Shown: positions 1 to 9,147 of the stretch, piece by piece
Layout: each line of letters begins with the position of its first letter
How positions within the stretch are numbered: the first letter of the stretch is position 1
Assembly (NCBI RefSeq): GCF_947500695.1
Contig: NZ_CANMSS010000007.1
Coordinates: 224,117 to 288,116 of the forward strand
Direction of reading: 5' to 3'
DNA from: an uncultured Pseudoteredinibacter sp.
Lineage (GTDB): Bacteria > Pseudomonadota > Gammaproteobacteria > Pseudomonadales > Cellvibrionaceae
Length of the DNA: 64,000 bases
The notes under the pieces: model-generated
Told to the model about the DNA's origin: nothing
The model's database searches: none
The model's input: the letters and a program-made list of their open reading frames with translations, nothing else
Position numbers and translations under genes: made by a program

Positions 1-204
1 GTCTTGTGGTGGTAATTCAGTATTCTGCGCTTCTAAGCGTTTGCTGATCATCGCCATTTGCTGCTGTAGCTCTGAGGCCATAACCACATCGTTGTCGACA
101 ATGGCTACTACTTTGTCGAGTGCAATAGTTTGGGCAAAGGCACCTGCGCTAAGGCTCAAGCCTAGGCCAGCTATCAATGATTTTACGGTTTTATTGCTGA
201 TCAT
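1..204 (-). CDS. surA: Periplasmic chaperone/peptidyl-prolyl isomerase SurA, N-terminal part
   Basis: Only the first 68 codons are present; the gene runs off the left edge. The reverse strand reads from an ATG at 204, with a signal peptide of about 24 residues ending in SAGAFA, then a mature start (ALDKVVAIVDNDVVMASEL) typical of the SurA N-domain. SurA escorts unfolded outer-membrane proteins, LptD among them, through the periplasm to the BAM complex. The start lies 5 bp after the lptD stop, so the two are almost certainly co-transcribed, as in many gammaproteobacteria. The PPIase domains are outside the window and cannot be judged. Confidence 0.93.
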   Translation of the reverse strand, partial: MISNKTVKSLIAGLGLSLSAGAFAQTIALDKVVAIVDNDVVMASELQQQMAMISKRLEAQNTELPPQD

Positions 205-209
205 AGTTC

Positions 210-3011
210 TTAGTTCCCAAACATTTCTTCGCGTTGCTGATAGCCGTAGATTGCATCTTTCAAAATGCTGCTTAAGCGTTTACCTGTACCACCTAGGCCT
301 TTAAGTTGGATCTCAAAAAAGATACCGCTGTCTTCCTGCACCTGCTGGTCCACAAGCGTACCTTGGGTGGCCAAGAAGTTATCAATCCAGCGGCGCCCTA
401 CAAGGCGGATGCGGTAGCAGCAGCTGTTATATTCGAACCCTGCCAAGGTCTCAAGTTCCCGGCTGTTGGTGACATCGTAGTTGCCTCGGCCAATTAGGCT
501 CCAGCTATCGGATACCGGCCAAATAAAAGAGATATCGGCTTGCTCAATATCATTATCGAGTAGCTCATTGTTGATGCCGTTGTTATTAAAGTCGTTGCTA
601 TCTAATTGACCAAAATTGCGATCATAGCGATAGCTTAAGTTAAATACTCTAGCTTCATCATCCATATAGCGGATGTAGGCATTGCCTCGCTCTAAACGGT
701 CATCGTACTGTCGCCAGGTTAAATCCAGGCCGTAGCGTAGGGTTTGCGATAGGCTGCCGCTGAGTAAAAATGCATATTCAGACTGATTGCCGATTTGCCT
801 CTCAAGCCTGTCGAGCTGTCTTCTCGCGTTAATGCGTTCTGCAATATTACTAGAGGAAAGCTGGGCTGTTAGTTGCTGACGTAGCTCTTCGGCATTATTT
901 AGATCACCAAATTCACCGTTTAGGGAGACTAGGCGATCTTCAAAGTAGAAGATTTGCCCTAGGCTAACGCGCAGCCACTCTTCACCGCTGCGTTGATTGA
1001 TGAAGCGTGATGTTAAGCCGAGTGAAAGCTGATTAGCATCATCAATGCGGTCAGCACCTACAAAGCGACTGGTTCTAAAGAGTTGACTGTAGCCAACAGT
1101 AGCGTCAGAGGTGTCAAAATCAATATCGGCGCCGCCTAAGGTCAAGTTATAAAACTCATCTTGATCGGCGTGGTCGCTGTAAAAATAGAACAGGCGTGGC
1201 TCAAAGGTCTGCTTGTAATTTTTACCGAATAGATTGCCTTGGCGCTCGAAATAGATGGTGCTATCAAAACCGGCCATTGCAGCAGCTGCATTAGGACTTT
1301 CGTTAACACCGTCTTTCAAGTTGATATCGTCGAGTTGATAGGAAAGTGCGCGTGCTCCAATCATTGGGCGAATATAGCCCCAGGCCCATTGCTGGTCCCA
1401 ACTCAAGCGGTAATCTAAGCGAGCGCGATCACCGATAATTCGATTGCTATTGCGGTCTTTATCTCCGTGGTCAAAACGGCTGTACTCATTTAACAATTCC
1501 GCATTGAAATCGCCCCATTGATAATTACCAATTGCTCGGATAGTCGGCAATTGCTTATAAGGTGACTCTAGACCATTGACAATCGTTTGGAATTTTTCGG
1601 CTTTTACGGATATGTCCCAATTCTTTAGGCGATACCCTGCCATTGCCAGCTGGCGAAGATCACTCACGCTGTTTAGCGAAAGGCTGGCGGTATCAAGATC
1701 GCGTAAGTAATCGCGGTCGCTTACCTGGGTGTAGTCGATGCGAGAGTACCAAGACTGGCCGCGACCTTTTTGCTCAATGCCGACCAGCCAGCGATCTTCA
1801 TCCAGATAGGGGCTAGCTTGCCCTTCGCTGATAATGCCTTCGTTAACTAGGCGCTGATTGTCTTTGTCATTGCCGCCTTCGTCTTTGGCTAGGTAGGCAA
1901 AATTCGCTTCTGTTTCGAAATACTGGTTGAGATGACGTAGCTCGGTTTCCAGCATAAAGCCGCGATCGTTGATATAGCGCGGAGTTAGCGTCATATCGTA
2001 ATTTGGCGCAAGGTTGAGGTAATAAGGTACGGCTAAATCAATACCACCACTATCGCCAGAGCTAATCGAAGGGAACAATAAACCGGACTTACGCTTATCA
2101 CCTACAGGAAATTGCAGATAAGGCGTGTAAAAAACTGGTACGCCTTTAACTCGCAGAACGATATCTCTAGCAGTACCGACTTCGGTCTTAGGGTCGATAT
2201 GAACCCTTGCGCCTTCCAATATCCAAGATGGGTCTTCAGGCTCACACTGAGAATAGCTGGCCTCGGTCATCTCTAGGGTTTTATCTTGCAGACGGCTGAT
2301 TTGGCCCGCGCTACCATGAATTCCCTGCTGGTGAAGTACGTATTGCGCGTTATGGACTGTAGCTTCGCCGGTGTCCATATCCATATCCATGGCATCGCCT
2401 TTAATAAGGACGCCCGGTTCGCGTAGACGGATATTGCCGTCTAGCTCGGCTGTGCTGGTACCGCGATCAACCATTGCCCGATCGGCTTCAAGTTGGCGAT
2501 AGCCTTGAATCATCTTTACGTCACCTTCCAAGGTGGCGCTGGTTTCCTGCATGGCTTCGGTTGAATCGGCGGAGAGGCGTAATGGCGCGTTATCTGGGTC
2601 AAGCTGGGCTTCTTCATCTTCGCGCATCGGCTCTACAAAAGCCCCGCAACAGCCGGGGCTTAGCTTTTGGCGCTGCTCTTCAGATAGCTGTTCTTGATTC
2701 ACCCAATCCAATGGGTGGTAGCTGTGCACTGAGGTGGCATCGGCGCTGCCTGCGGGGCCTTTCTTGCCACCTAAAAATACATTGCTGCGTTGGGGGCGTT
2801 GGTAGGCCTCTGGGTTAGGCTTTGCTTCACAGGCCCAGTTCCCATCGATTGCCTGGCAATCCCATAGCGGGCTGTTTTCTTGAGCACTTGCCCAGTGGGA
2901 GGCTCCGCTGCTGATTAGGGCAATGGCGACAGCTAGGGCTGATTTATGACCAAGGACAGGGGTGGCAAAGCGCTTATCGCTTGCGCTAAATGATTGGCGA
3001 GTTTTAGCCAT
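210..3011 (-). CDS. lptD: LPS-assembly outer-membrane protein LptD
   Basis: LptD is the beta-barrel that, with the LptE plug, inserts lipopolysaccharide into the outer leaflet of the outer membrane. The 933-residue product has a signal peptide ending near ASA (about 43), an OstA/LptA-like N-terminal domain at about 145-270 and a long C-terminal barrel. The cysteines suit the family's inter-domain disulfides: Cys52, Cys61 and Cys256 in the N-terminal part and the adjacent Cys864-Cys865 near the end. An extra Cys121-Cys122 pair lies in the N-terminal extension. Length is somewhat above E. coli LptD (784) and nearer the pseudomonad form. It is divergent from amgK-murU and directly precedes surA, the pseudomonad arrangement. 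Confidence 0.96.
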   Translation of the reverse strand: MAKTRQSFSASDKRFATPVLGHKSALAVAIALISSGASHWASAQENSPLWDCQAIDGNWACEAKPNPEAYQRPQRSNVFLGGKKGPAGSADATSVHSYHPLDWVNQEQLSEEQRQKLSPGCCGAFVEPMREDEEAQLDPDNAPLRLSADSTEAMQETSATLEGDVKMIQGYRQLEADRAMVDRGTSTAELDGNIRLREPGVLIKGDAMDMDMDTGEATVHNAQYVLHQQGIHGSAGQISRLQDKTLEMTEASYSQCEPEDPSWILEGARVHIDPKTEVGTARDIVLRVKGVPVFYTPYLQFPVGDKRKSGLLFPSISSGDSGGIDLAVPYYLNLAPNYDMTLTPRYINDRGFMLETELRHLNQYFETEANFAYLAKDEGGNDKDNQRLVNEGIISEGQASPYLDEDRWLVGIEQKGRGQSWYSRIDYTQVSDRDYLRDLDTASLSLNSVSDLRQLAMAGYRLKNWDISVKAEKFQTIVNGLESPYKQLPTIRAIGNYQWGDFNAELLNEYSRFDHGDKDRNSNRIIGDRARLDYRLSWDQQWAWGYIRPMIGARALSYQLDDINLKDGVNESPNAAAAMAGFDSTIYFERQGNLFGKNYKQTFEPRLFYFYSDHADQDEFYNLTLGGADIDFDTSDATVGYSQLFRTSRFVGADRIDDANQLSLGLTSRFINQRSGEEWLRVSLGQIFYFEDRLVSLNGEFGDLNNAEELRQQLTAQLSSSNIAERINARRQLDRLERQIGNQSEYAFLLSGSLSQTLRYGLDLTWRQYDDRLERGNAYIRYMDDEARVFNLSYRYDRNFGQLDSNDFNNNGINNELLDNDIEQADISFIWPVSDSWSLIGRGNYDVTNSRELETLAGFEYNSCCYRIRLVGRRWIDNFLATQGTLVDQQVQEDSGIFFEIQLKGLGGTGKRLSSILKDAIYGYQQREEMFGN

Positions 3012-3070
3012 GCAGTTCGAAACCCAATTTATCTTGTCTACAAGCGGCCGGAAATAAGATATTCGCCGGC

Positions 3071-3099
3071 ATTATATTGTTGTTTTTAGTGCCGCTGAA
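3071..3099 (-). promoter_or_regulatory. Candidate sigma-70 promoter of lptD-surA
   Basis: On the reverse strand a perfect TATAAT lies at 3076-3071. A weak -35 (TTCAGC, 3099-3094) is 17 bp upstream, and the lptD start is 60 bp downstream. Only the -10 is strong, so the call rests mainly on that hexamer and its position. No convincing sigma-E GGAACTT element was seen. Confidence 0.4.
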
Positions 3100-3197
3100 T
3101 GTGCTTATCAGCAGCTTTGGCAAACCGTCGATTCTACTTGGCTTATCGTATGCTGGCTACTGCTAGAGCGGCATTATTGCCCTCTGGAGAGGAAAAG

Positions 3198-3305
3198 ATG
3201 AAGAAAAATTTCGAGCGATTGATATCAAGCTTGGCATTTGTCTATGTGGCAGGTACAGTCCCAGCCAAATTCCAGCAGTTTGATCAGTATGTCAGCATCC
3301 GATAA
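3198..3305 (+). CDS. Candidate 35-codon leader ORF overlapping the amgK start
   Basis: An ATG at 3198 follows a strong Shine-Dalgarno sequence (GGAGAGG, 3186-3192) and opens a 35-codon frame starting MKKNFERLISSLAFVYVAG. Its stop (3303-3305) overlaps the most likely amgK start (ATG 3289) in another frame. The arrangement suits translational coupling, since amgK has no good ribosome-binding site of its own at 3289. The peptide has a short basic start and a hydrophobic stretch but matches no family I recognise. It may be a real leader peptide or simply the ribosome-loading site for amgK. Confidence 0.35.
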   Translation: MKKNFERLISSLAFVYVAGTVPAKFQQFDQYVSIR

Positions 3306-4380
3306 CACCCCAAATTCCAACCTCGATATCCGCCCACAGCTAGCCGATTGGCTGCAGCAGCAGTTGCAATTCGAGGAAAAGCCCGAACTGATGCCATTAG
3401 GTGGTGATGCTGGCTTTCGTTGCTATTTTCGCTTGGCGGGCCAGCCTAAAATGGATGGCCGTGATCTAATCGCTGTCTATGCGCCGCCTGAAGTTGAAAA
3501 GAATCATGAATTTATCGCGGTGGCAGAGAAACTTAAGGAAATATCGGTAAATACGCCGACTATTTACGCTAAAAACCTCGATTTAGGCTTTTTCTTGCTG
3601 GAAGACTTCGGTAACGAGCATTTATTCGACATTTTAGCCAAAGACAATGTATTAGCTCTTTATGGACGCTCATCTCAGCTGTTGATCAATATGCAGATGA
3701 CGGATAACTCCATAGCCTTGCCCCAATATGATGAGGCTGTACTTCAGCGCGAGATGGATCTGCTACAACAGTGGTTTTTACCTGAATTACTTGGCTATCA
3801 ACTGAGTACTGAAGAATCCACCATGCTGGCAAACTGTTATCAATTATTGCTGGAAAGTGCGACAGGACAAACTCAGCGCCTAGTGCATCGTGATTTTCAT
3901 AGTCGCAATATTATGCTCGCCAATAAAGAGTTGGCGCTCATCGATTTTCAAGATGCTGTGTGGGGACCCATTACTTACGATTTGGTTTCACTGCTGAGAG
4001 ATTGTTATGTGTATTGGCCCAAGGAGATTGTGCAGCAAGCTCTGCAGCAGCATTGGGATGAAATGCCGGAATCTTTGCGCGCAAACTTGAGTTTTGCCGA
4101 GTTTGAGCGTGACTTTGATTTGATGGGCTTGCAGCGTCACATCAAAGTTCTGGGTATTTTCGCTCGCCTTGCTCTACGCGACCAAAAGCACGCTTACTTG
4201 AATGATTTGCCTTTAGTGATTAGATATACCATTGAAGTGGCCGAGAAGTATCCGCAGTTTGCCGTTTTTACTGATTGGTTTAAGACCAAAATTATTCCAC
4301 TGTGTGAGTTGCAGGATTGGTATGTGGATTTCCGTCATGCCGGTGAACAAAGCGCACATTTGAGCCGGGCGGCTCGCTAA
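3289..4380 (+). CDS. amgK: N-acetylmuramate/N-acetylglucosamine anomeric kinase AmgK
   Basis: AmgK phosphorylates MurNAc and GlcNAc at the anomeric carbon in the peptidoglycan-recycling route that bypasses de novo UDP-MurNAc synthesis. The protein has an aminoglycoside-phosphotransferase fold: catalytic loop LVHRDFHSRNIM (Asp202 when counted from ATG 3289) followed by the metal-binding LIDFQDAVWG. Starts at TTG 3238, ATG 3244 and ATG 3289 are in frame; 3289 gives 363 residues, closest to family size and N-terminus. Upstream in-frame codons overlap a small ORF with a strong ribosome-binding site. murU follows 63 bp downstream, the conserved kinase-uridylyltransferase pair. The start is less certain than the function. 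Confidence 0.9.
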   Translation: MSASDNTPNSNLDIRPQLADWLQQQLQFEEKPELMPLGGDAGFRCYFRLAGQPKMDGRDLIAVYAPPEVEKNHEFIAVAEKLKEISVNTPTIYAKNLDLGFFLLEDFGNEHLFDILAKDNVLALYGRSSQLLINMQMTDNSIALPQYDEAVLQREMDLLQQWFLPELLGYQLSTEESTMLANCYQLLLESATGQTQRLVHRDFHSRNIMLANKELALIDFQDAVWGPITYDLVSLLRDCYVYWPKEIVQQALQQHWDEMPESLRANLSFAEFERDFDLMGLQRHIKVLGIFARLALRDQKHAYLNDLPLVIRYTIEVAEKYPQFAVFTDWFKTKIIPLCELQDWYVDFRHAGEQSAHLSRAAR

Positions 4381-4443
4381 ATAACCGCCTAAATTTTATT
4401 GAGAAGATAAGAAAGTAAAACGATAGGCTGCCAGGGAATATCT

Positions 4444-5118
4444 ATGAAAGCGATGATCTTAGCGGCGGGCAAGGGGACACGCATGCAGCCTTTGACACTG
4501 CACACCCCCAAGCCTTTATTAATAGCCGCCGGTAAGAGTTTAATTGAGCATCAAATCGATCGCCTAAAACTGGCGGGAATCACTGAGATCATTATCAATG
4601 TTGCCTACCTTGGAGATAAAATAATCCAGGCCCTTGGCGATGGATCTCAATTGGGCGTCAGTATTCAATACAGTGAAGAACCCGAGCCCCTAGAAACAGC
4701 GGGCGCCATCTCGCACGCTTTACCTTTATTGGGTGAGGAGCCATTTCTACTTGTGAATGGCGATGTTTGGTGTGACTTTCCATTAATTGAGTTGCTAAAC
4801 CGGCCTTTGGATGAAGATTTGGGGCGCTTACTTTTTGTTGCGAATCCGGCCTTTAAAAATCATGGTGATTTTAGTCTTGAGCAGGGCAAGGTGCGCCAAT
4901 GTAAGGCTGGAGATGAGGGTTATACCTATGCAGGCATTGCGCTACTGTCGCCAACTTTGGTAGCTGATTATCCTGAGCGACGTAAGATCTTCCCATTGCG
5001 TGAAGTTTTTAATTTGGCGATAGCGCAAAACAAGCTCAGTGCTCAACTGCATCATGGCGATTGGCGAGATATTGGCACGGTAGATCGCCTAGAAGAGCTG
5101 CGCCGCGATTTAAGCTAA
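4444..5118 (+). CDS. murU: N-acetylmuramate-1-phosphate uridylyltransferase MurU
   Basis: MurU makes UDP-MurNAc from MurNAc-1-phosphate and UTP, completing the recycling shunt started by AmgK; in pseudomonads this route underlies intrinsic fosfomycin tolerance. The 224-residue product is a single nucleotidyltransferase domain: the signature LAAGKGTRMQPLTLHTPKPL is at residues 6-25, and VNGDVWCDF near 100 carries the metal-binding aspartate. Homologues are about 220-230 residues. It lacks the left-handed beta-helix domain of GlmU, which separates it from that enzyme. It sits immediately after amgK in the same direction. Confidence 0.92.
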   Translation: MKAMILAAGKGTRMQPLTLHTPKPLLIAAGKSLIEHQIDRLKLAGITEIIINVAYLGDKIIQALGDGSQLGVSIQYSEEPEPLETAGAISHALPLLGEEPFLLVNGDVWCDFPLIELLNRPLDEDLGRLLFVANPAFKNHGDFSLEQGKVRQCKAGDEGYTYAGIALLSPTLVADYPERRKIFPLREVFNLAIAQNKLSAQLHHGDWRDIGTVDRLEELRRDLS

Positions 5119-5164
5119 ATTAAAAATCTCGTTTATTTAAAACTTCTTGAAGCAAGGTTTTATG

Positions 5165-6286
5165 TTAAGGCAGGGTTTTAGCTCGTCCTCTGGCATAGCG
5201 GTTTAAAAAGCCTCGTACTCTTTTGCTTAGTGGGTTTTCCCCCTGCGCCAATTTGTTGGAATTTAAAGGTAAGCGCTGCTGGCGATAAACCGCTAGGCCG
5301 GCTCGTGTGGCCTCGGCTTTGCGTTTTTCGGCATTTCGCTTGCTGTGCTCGCTATCATCGAAATAAATATCCAGTACAGAAATATTCAACTCAGCCAGAG
5401 CAGTGGGCAGTTTGAAATCAGTTTCGCGCGGTAGGCTGTGTTTTGCATTAATGCTAACCAGTGCGGCGACTGGATTTGCGACTCGGGCTTGTGGGTTACT
5501 GGGTGGTGGTAGCGGAATTGCGGATATCATTTTAATAGCCCGCACCGCAGCACTGCCTTCGCAAATGATGGCTATATTTAGCAGACCTTGCTGACGTAGG
5601 TAGTCATAGCTTTGCATAATGCGCTCGAAAGCCTGGGCTTCCGGGTCGACACTCATGTTTACGGATTCCGCTTCAGTCAGCGTGCTCTCTTCTGCCATTG
5701 TGGCCTCAGCATTAGCTGTGGTGTTTTCTGGTGTTGCTTGTGCCACATTGGAGGCTGCTGTATCAGCCATCTCTGTTGGTGTTTTATCGGCTTCCTCTGC
5801 GCTATTAATCGCTGTGTATTGCCTTTGCGGAACGCTTGCTGTTAGAGCTTCAGGTAAGCTGATAGATAGGCTTGTCCAGCCGTGCTTGGCTAAGTTTTCG
5901 CTCAGTACCTTAGTTGTTTCTGGCCACAGGGCGTGTTGTCCGTCGGCATGCAGTATGATGACCGCGCCATTGGGTACGGGCTGCCAAGCCGCTTGGTATA
6001 TCGCCAAAAAGCTATCCATCCCCTCACCTAGCCACAAAACAGTGTCTGGGTCACTTTCTTGGGCTAGGGCTGCCATGGACTGCATGGCGATATGCTGTTT
6101 ATCCAGTTTAGGGCGTTCTATTGCGGAAGAGGGTGGTGCTGGTGCAGGAGAGGACTGCTCACCACCGTTTTGTTCGGCTTGTGGCTCTGGTTCTGTTTGT
6201 GTGTCCTCTTGGGCCCAAGTCGGAAAAGGGCTGCTGAGTAGCAGGCAGAGTAAAGCCTTACGAAAAAGGTCTGTGGTAAGAGTCAT
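5165..6286 (-). CDS. DUF3530 family protein (alpha/beta-hydrolase-like, exported)
   Basis: A signal peptide (MTLTTDLFRKALLCLLLSS, cleaved near TWA-Q) marks it as exported. An in-frame ATG at 6304 would add six residues. The core (GAVIILHADGQHALWPET, then GWTSLSISLP) is the DUF3530 pattern seen in Pseudomonas-type proteins, which resemble alpha/beta hydrolases. A later strand-turn IAIICEGSAAVRAI sits where the nucleophile elbow would be. Two low-complexity stretches rich in Thr, Glu and Ala are present: the mature N-terminus and a long insert at roughly residues 160-220 that splits the hydrolase-like core. The biochemical function of the family is not established. It converges with murU. Confidence 0.7.
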   Translation of the reverse strand: MTLTTDLFRKALLCLLLSSPFPTWAQEDTQTEPEPQAEQNGGEQSSPAPAPPSSAIERPKLDKQHIAMQSMAALAQESDPDTVLWLGEGMDSFLAIYQAAWQPVPNGAVIILHADGQHALWPETTKVLSENLAKHGWTSLSISLPEALTASVPQRQYTAINSAEEADKTPTEMADTAASNVAQATPENTTANAEATMAEESTLTEAESVNMSVDPEAQAFERIMQSYDYLRQQGLLNIAIICEGSAAVRAIKMISAIPLPPPSNPQARVANPVAALVSINAKHSLPRETDFKLPTALAELNISVLDIYFDDSEHSKRNAEKRKAEATRAGLAVYRQQRLPLNSNKLAQGENPLSKRVRGFLNRYARGRAKTLP

Positions 6287-6434
6287 AATGCTAAAAGAGC
6301 CCATTATTTAATCATTGTTGGTATTCAACCTTGTATCGGCGAAAAGCCGTGGCTTTATTATAGCGGCTTGTGACAGTTCTGCGGCTGCAAGCTACAATAG
6401 CGCCTTTGATTTAGCCTGGATTCTTAAAATAGCC

Positions 6435-7115
6435 ATGAAAGACTTCAAAATAGCCCCATCTATACTCGCAGCGGACTTCGCCCGTCTTGGTGAAGAGGTT
6501 CAAACCGTATTGGACAGCGGTGCCGATATTGTTCATTTTGATGTGATGGATAATCACTATGTGCCCAACCTGACCATTGGCCCAATGGTGTGTCAGGCAT
6601 TGCGAAAGTACGGCATTAGTGCCCCAATCGATGTACATTTAATGGTGGAGCCGGTAGATGACATGATCTCCATGTTTGCTGATGCAGGCGCCGATTACAT
6701 TACCTTTCACCCGGAAGCGTCACGCCATGTGGATCGCTCCATACAGCTTATTAAGCAAAAGGGCTGTAAAGCGGGCTTGGTGTTGAACCCTGCTACCCCC
6801 ATTGATGCTGTCCGCCATGTATTACCGCAATTGGATATGTTGTTGTTGATGTCAGTAAACCCCGGCTACGGTGGCCAGAAGTTTATTCCCTATACCTTGG
6901 ATAAATTGCGCGAAGCTCGTCGTATGATTGATGAGATCGAAGCTAATAGTGGGGCTTCGATTCGCCTTGAAATTGATGGTGGCGTAACAGCTGATAATAT
7001 CTACGAGATCGCCAAAGCTGGCGCTGATACCTTTGTTGCAGGTTCTGCTATTTTTGGCAAAGAAGACTATCGCGTTGCTATTGATAATATGCGCAAAGAA
7101 TTGGCCAAGGTTTAA
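6435..7115 (+). CDS. rpe: Ribulose-phosphate 3-epimerase
   Basis: Rpe interconverts ribulose-5-phosphate and xylulose-5-phosphate in the pentose phosphate pathway. ATG 6435 gives 226 residues, matching E. coli Rpe (225), and the frame upstream of it is not conserved in character. Family motifs are intact: [16 protein letters not shown] at the start, [17 protein letters not shown] with metal-binding His and Asp, the HLMVEPVDD strand, [14 protein letters not shown] and LEIDGGV near the end. The usual neighbour gph is not seen downstream; ggt follows after 266 bp. A short AACGG/CCGTT hairpin at 7116-7132 follows the stop and may be a weak terminator. Confidence 0.96.
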   Translation: MKDFKIAPSILAADFARLGEEVQTVLDSGADIVHFDVMDNHYVPNLTIGPMVCQALRKYGISAPIDVHLMVEPVDDMISMFADAGADYITFHPEASRHVDRSIQLIKQKGCKAGLVLNPATPIDAVRHVLPQLDMLLLMSVNPGYGGQKFIPYTLDKLREARRMIDEIEANSGASIRLEIDGGVTADNIYEIAKAGADTFVAGSAIFGKEDYRVAIDNMRKELAKV

Positions 7116-7213
7116 AACGGCCTATATCCGTTAAGCAGAGATTTTTTTGCGATAGGGCGCGGTGGTTTTTATTACGGTTACTGCGCTCCTTATCGTTTCA
7201 GTTTGGCTGCAAG

Positions 7214-7267
7214 AGAGAGAATCTTGATTCTGGGTCTAAAATCTTAGACCACGCTTTACGTCTCTCT
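7214..7267. other. Nested inverted repeats in the rpe-ggt gap
   Basis: An outer 7-bp stem (AGAGAGA 7214-7220 with TCTCTCT 7261-7267) encloses an inner perfect 7-bp stem (GGTCTAA 7233-7239 with TTAGACC 7244-7250). It lies in the 266-bp gap before ggt. It has no U-tract, so it is not a simple terminator, and no known riboswitch is recognised. Function is unknown. Confidence 0.35.
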
Positions 7268-7381
7268 GGCTGCGAATGGCTGGCCCTTGTTTTACAGGCC
7301 CTTGCTTTGCAAAGTGGGTTCCCAGCCCTATACCAGAAGTACCCCTAGTTAAAAACATTCCATAATAAATAAAGGTGTGCC

Positions 7382-9070
7382 ATGAAAAAGCTGTTCCTTT
7401 GCCTTACGACTTTGTTGTGTTCTTCCGCTTCATTCGTACAGGCTTACGATCGTATTACCGGTTCAGAGTTCGCTTCGCGCTCAGAAGTAATCGCCCAAAA
7501 TGGTATGGCGGCAACATCTCAGCCTTTAGCAACACAGGTAGCTTTGGATATATTGAAGGCCGGTGGGAATGCTGTAGATGCCGCCATTGCAGCTAATGCG
7601 GTTTTAGGTCTAGTTGAGCCAACCGGGAATGGCATAGGAGGCGATTTATTTGCCATTATCTGGGATGCGAAGACTCAAAAGTTATATGGTTTAAATGCCT
7701 CAGGTCGCTCCCCGCAATCATTGAGCTTGGATTACTTAAAATCACAGGGCGATAAGATTCCAGCTTATGGGCCATTACCTGTTTCAGTTCCTGGGGCGGT
7801 AGATGGTTGGTTTGAAATGCACCAGAAGTTTGGCAAGTTACCCATGGCAAACTTGTTGCAACCTACTATCGATTATGCGCGAAATGGATTTCCAGTATCA
7901 GAGTTAATTGCTTATTACTTAGATAGAAGTATTTCAGCACGAGCCAAGTACCCAGGCTTCAAAGAAGTGTACATGCCCAATGGGCGTATGCCGCTTAAAG
8001 GTGAAATATTTCGCAATTCGGCACTGGCCAATACCTTAGAGAAAATTGCTAATGAAGGTCGCGACGCTTTCTATAAAGGTGATATTGCCCGCGAGATTGA
8101 TCGCTATATGAAAGCCAATGGCGGCTTTTTAAGCTACCAAGATTTGGCCGATCATCGCAGTGACTGGATTGAGCCCGTGAGCAGTAATTATCGTGGTTAT
8201 GATGTTTGGGAGTTGCCGCCAAATGGTCAAGGTATCGCCGCCCTACATATTTTAAACCTGATGGAAGGCTTTGATGTAAAGGCCATGGGCTTTGGCTCGG
8301 TGGATTATATTCATGCCTTTGTTGAGGCTAAAAAGATAGCGTTCGCTGATAGAGCAAAGTTCTATGCCGACCCAGATTTTAGTGATATTCCTGTTGCTAA
8401 AATTATTTCTAAAAACTATGCCGATCAACAGCGCCCTTCAATTAATATGGCAAAAGCGGCAAAGCGTGATCACGCAGGTCCCGTAGATGGCGATACGATT
8501 TATATGACCACCGCCGATAAGGCTGGCAATATGGTATCGCTTATTCAGAGTAATTTTCGTGGTATGGGCTCTGGCATGACCCCTGAAAAACTAGGCTTTG
8601 TACTGCAAAATCGCGGTGAGCTTTTTAACTTTATTGATGGTCACCCTAATCAGTATGCGCCTGCTAAGCGCCCCTTTCACACAATTATTCCAGCGTTTGT
8701 GACCAAAGATGGCAAGCCATGGTTGAGCTTTGGGGTGATGGGTGGGGCCACTCAGCCTCAAATGCACGCACAGATTGTCATGAACCTAGTGGATTTTGGT
8801 ATGAACTTACAAGAGGCAGGTGATGCCCCGCGGATCTTGCATACGGGTTCGAGCCAGCCTACCGGTGAAATAATGCTGGATGGCGGCTTTGTCAGCCTCG
8901 AATCAGGCACCGGGCAAGCGGTGCGCAGAGAGTTGGCCAAGCGAGGCCATGTTTTGCGCGACAGCTTAGGGGCGTTTGGTGGCTATCAAGCCATTTTACG
9001 TGACCTAGAAAGCGGCGTGTATTATGGCGCCTCTGAAACCCGTAAAGACGGGCAGGCGGCGGGCTACTAA
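7382..9070 (+). CDS. ggt: Gamma-glutamyltransferase (Ntn hydrolase, periplasmic)
   Basis: GGT cleaves the gamma-glutamyl bond of glutathione and related amides in the periplasm and is made as an autoprocessing proenzyme. The 562-residue product has a signal peptide (MKKLFLCLTTLLCSSASFVQA), the large-subunit opening GMAATSQPLATQVALDILKAGGNAVDAAIA, and the processing site around DTIYMTTADKAGN. By alignment with E. coli Thr391 the nucleophile is Thr372. The small subunit holds GMGSGMTPE and the oxyanion-region FGVMGGATQPQMHAQ. Length is typical. It looks monocistronic. GGT and GGT-like amidases acting on other gamma-glutamyl substrates cannot be told apart from sequence alone. Confidence 0.92.
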   Translation: MKKLFLCLTTLLCSSASFVQAYDRITGSEFASRSEVIAQNGMAATSQPLATQVALDILKAGGNAVDAAIAANAVLGLVEPTGNGIGGDLFAIIWDAKTQKLYGLNASGRSPQSLSLDYLKSQGDKIPAYGPLPVSVPGAVDGWFEMHQKFGKLPMANLLQPTIDYARNGFPVSELIAYYLDRSISARAKYPGFKEVYMPNGRMPLKGEIFRNSALANTLEKIANEGRDAFYKGDIAREIDRYMKANGGFLSYQDLADHRSDWIEPVSSNYRGYDVWELPPNGQGIAALHILNLMEGFDVKAMGFGSVDYIHAFVEAKKIAFADRAKFYADPDFSDIPVAKIISKNYADQQRPSINMAKAAKRDHAGPVDGDTIYMTTADKAGNMVSLIQSNFRGMGSGMTPEKLGFVLQNRGELFNFIDGHPNQYAPAKRPFHTIIPAFVTKDGKPWLSFGVMGGATQPQMHAQIVMNLVDFGMNLQEAGDAPRILHTGSSQPTGEIMLDGGFVSLESGTGQAVRRELAKRGHVLRDSLGAFGGYQAILRDLESGVYYGASETRKDGQAAGY

Positions 9071-9147
9071 GTCGCAGTCGAATGGCACTATAAGTGGATT
9101 TAGCAGAGTTTGTGTGGAAGCTTCACGAAAGGTGCTAGAATCAGTTT

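Noticed and set aside
3071..3197. Sigma-E promoter for lptD-surA, as in E. coli
   Set aside because: No GGAACTT/TCTGA pair with suitable spacing was found upstream of lptD.
5619..6311. Long open frame opposite the DUF3530 gene
   Set aside because: It has biased composition, no recognisable motif, and lies fully antisense to a gene with signal peptide and family motifs.
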